DNA from: Ruminococcaceae bacterium UBA5408
Lineage (GTDB): Bacteria; Bacillota; Clostridia; Oscillospirales; Acutalibacteraceae
Direction: 5' to 3'
Length of the DNA: 13,440 nt
NCBI GenBank assembly: GCA_002407645.1
Contig: DHNU01000023.1
Coordinates: 12,442-25,881 of the forward strand
The notes beneath the pieces were generated by a model that had not been told where the DNA came from, ran no database searches, and saw only the letters and a list, made by a program, of their open reading frames with translations. Positions 13,078 through 13,440 of the stretch are shown here, in pieces. The first letter of the stretch is position 1. Every line of letters starts with the position of its first letter. Position numbers and translations under genes: made by a program.

Positions 13078-13440
13078 ATGAGTTTTAATATCATCGGTAC
13101 AGGGAGCGCTTATCCCAAATGCGTCAAAAGCAACGAGGATTTATCGAAAATAATAGACACTTCCGACGAATGGATTTCATCAAGAACCGGAATAAAAAGC
13201 AGATATGTTTCAACATCGGAAACTATTTCCGACTTTGCGTTTGAAGCGGCAGAGAGAGCAATAAAGGACGCAGGTATTAAAGCCGAAGAACTCGACCTTA
13301 TAATTTGCTCGACAGTTCGCGGTGATTACCTTACACCATCGCTTGCGTGTATTTTACAAAAAAGGCTTGGCGCAATCTGCCCCGCTTTCGACGTAAACGC
13401 CGCTTGTACGGGCTTTGTATATGCGCTTGATATAGCGGAT
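13078..13440 (+). CDS. fabH: Beta-ketoacyl-ACP synthase III, 3'-partial
   Basis: FabH condenses acetyl-CoA or a branched primer with malonyl-ACP to start type II fatty acid synthesis. The first 121 residues are visible and the gene runs off the window. The family landmarks are the N-terminal IIGTGSAYPK, DTSDEWISSRTGI at about 28-40, and the active-site Cys110 in DVNAACTGFVYAL. ATG 13078 has GGAGG (13068-13072) five bases upstream. It follows fabT on the same strand with no terminator in between, so it should be read from the FabT-controlled promoter. The rest of the fab operon is expected beyond the window edge. Confidence 0.95.
   Translation, partial: MSFNIIGTGSAYPKCVKSNEDLSKIIDTSDEWISSRTGIKSRYVSTSETISDFAFEAAERAIKDAGIKAEELDLIICSTVRGDYLTPSLACILQKRLGAICPAFDVNAACTGFVYALDIAD

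Noticed and set aside
1..13440. CRISPR array, tRNA or rRNA gene, insertion sequence or integrase
   Set aside because: I looked for regularly spaced repeats, cloverleaf-like segments, transposase motifs and terminal inverted repeats on both strands and saw none.

Overview
The window looks like a chromosome segment from a low-GC, Gram-positive anaerobe of the Clostridia (an Oscillospiraceae or Ruminococcaceae-like gut Firmicute would fit). The support is AT-rich DNA with many TTG/GTG starts and strong Shine-Dalgarno sites, a T-box leader, a YwlG/UPF0340 protein, a DegV protein, a MetH split in the clostridial manner, and a FabT-type MarR regulator in front of fabH. The exact taxon cannot be read from the sequence.

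Layout. (1) 1-3405: the 3' part of a MacAB/YknXYZ-like export operon, consisting of a membrane-fusion protein, an ATPase and an FtsX-type permease. The genes overlap and the operon is closed by a strong hairpin. (2) About 3490-5860: a visibly more AT-rich accessory block. A near-consensus promoter drives a Sec-secreted protein whose C-terminus resembles the polymorphic toxin type 44 domain. It is followed 16 nt later by a three-helix membrane protein (candidate immunity protein) and then by two paralogous two-helix mini membrane proteins. The first of these is knocked out of frame by an exact 17-bp tandem duplication. (3) 5866-6705, minus strand: a DegV/FakB-type fatty-acid-binding protein. 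(4) 6888-7666: ywlG-like gene plus a 58-residue conserved-looking small protein, then a terminator. (5) 7832-12302: a methionine block. A promoter and a T-box leader with AUG specifier precede metF. Two look-alike palindromes and a 12-bp inverted repeat lie in the next gap. Then come a stand-alone MetH reactivation-domain gene and a MetH lacking that domain, overlapping by 4 nt and ended by a terminator. (6) 12382-13440: a consensus promoter bracketed by two FabT-type boxes, fabT, a dead 31-codon remnant of a second degV, and the start of fabH.

How the parts work together. MetF makes 5-methyl-THF, MetH uses it to methylate homocysteine, and the separate reactivation protein would rescue oxidised cobalamin. 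The T-box would switch metF on when uncharged tRNA-Met accumulates. FabT would sense long-chain acyl-ACP and repress its own promoter and the fab operon. DegV/FakB proteins carry exogenous fatty acids, so a degV relic inside the fab operon is a meaningful scar.

The most novel-looking part is the secreted-toxin/membrane-protein block with the duplication-inactivated paralogue. The degV relic, the Met T-box with a variant bulge, and the paired palindromes before the MetH module come next.
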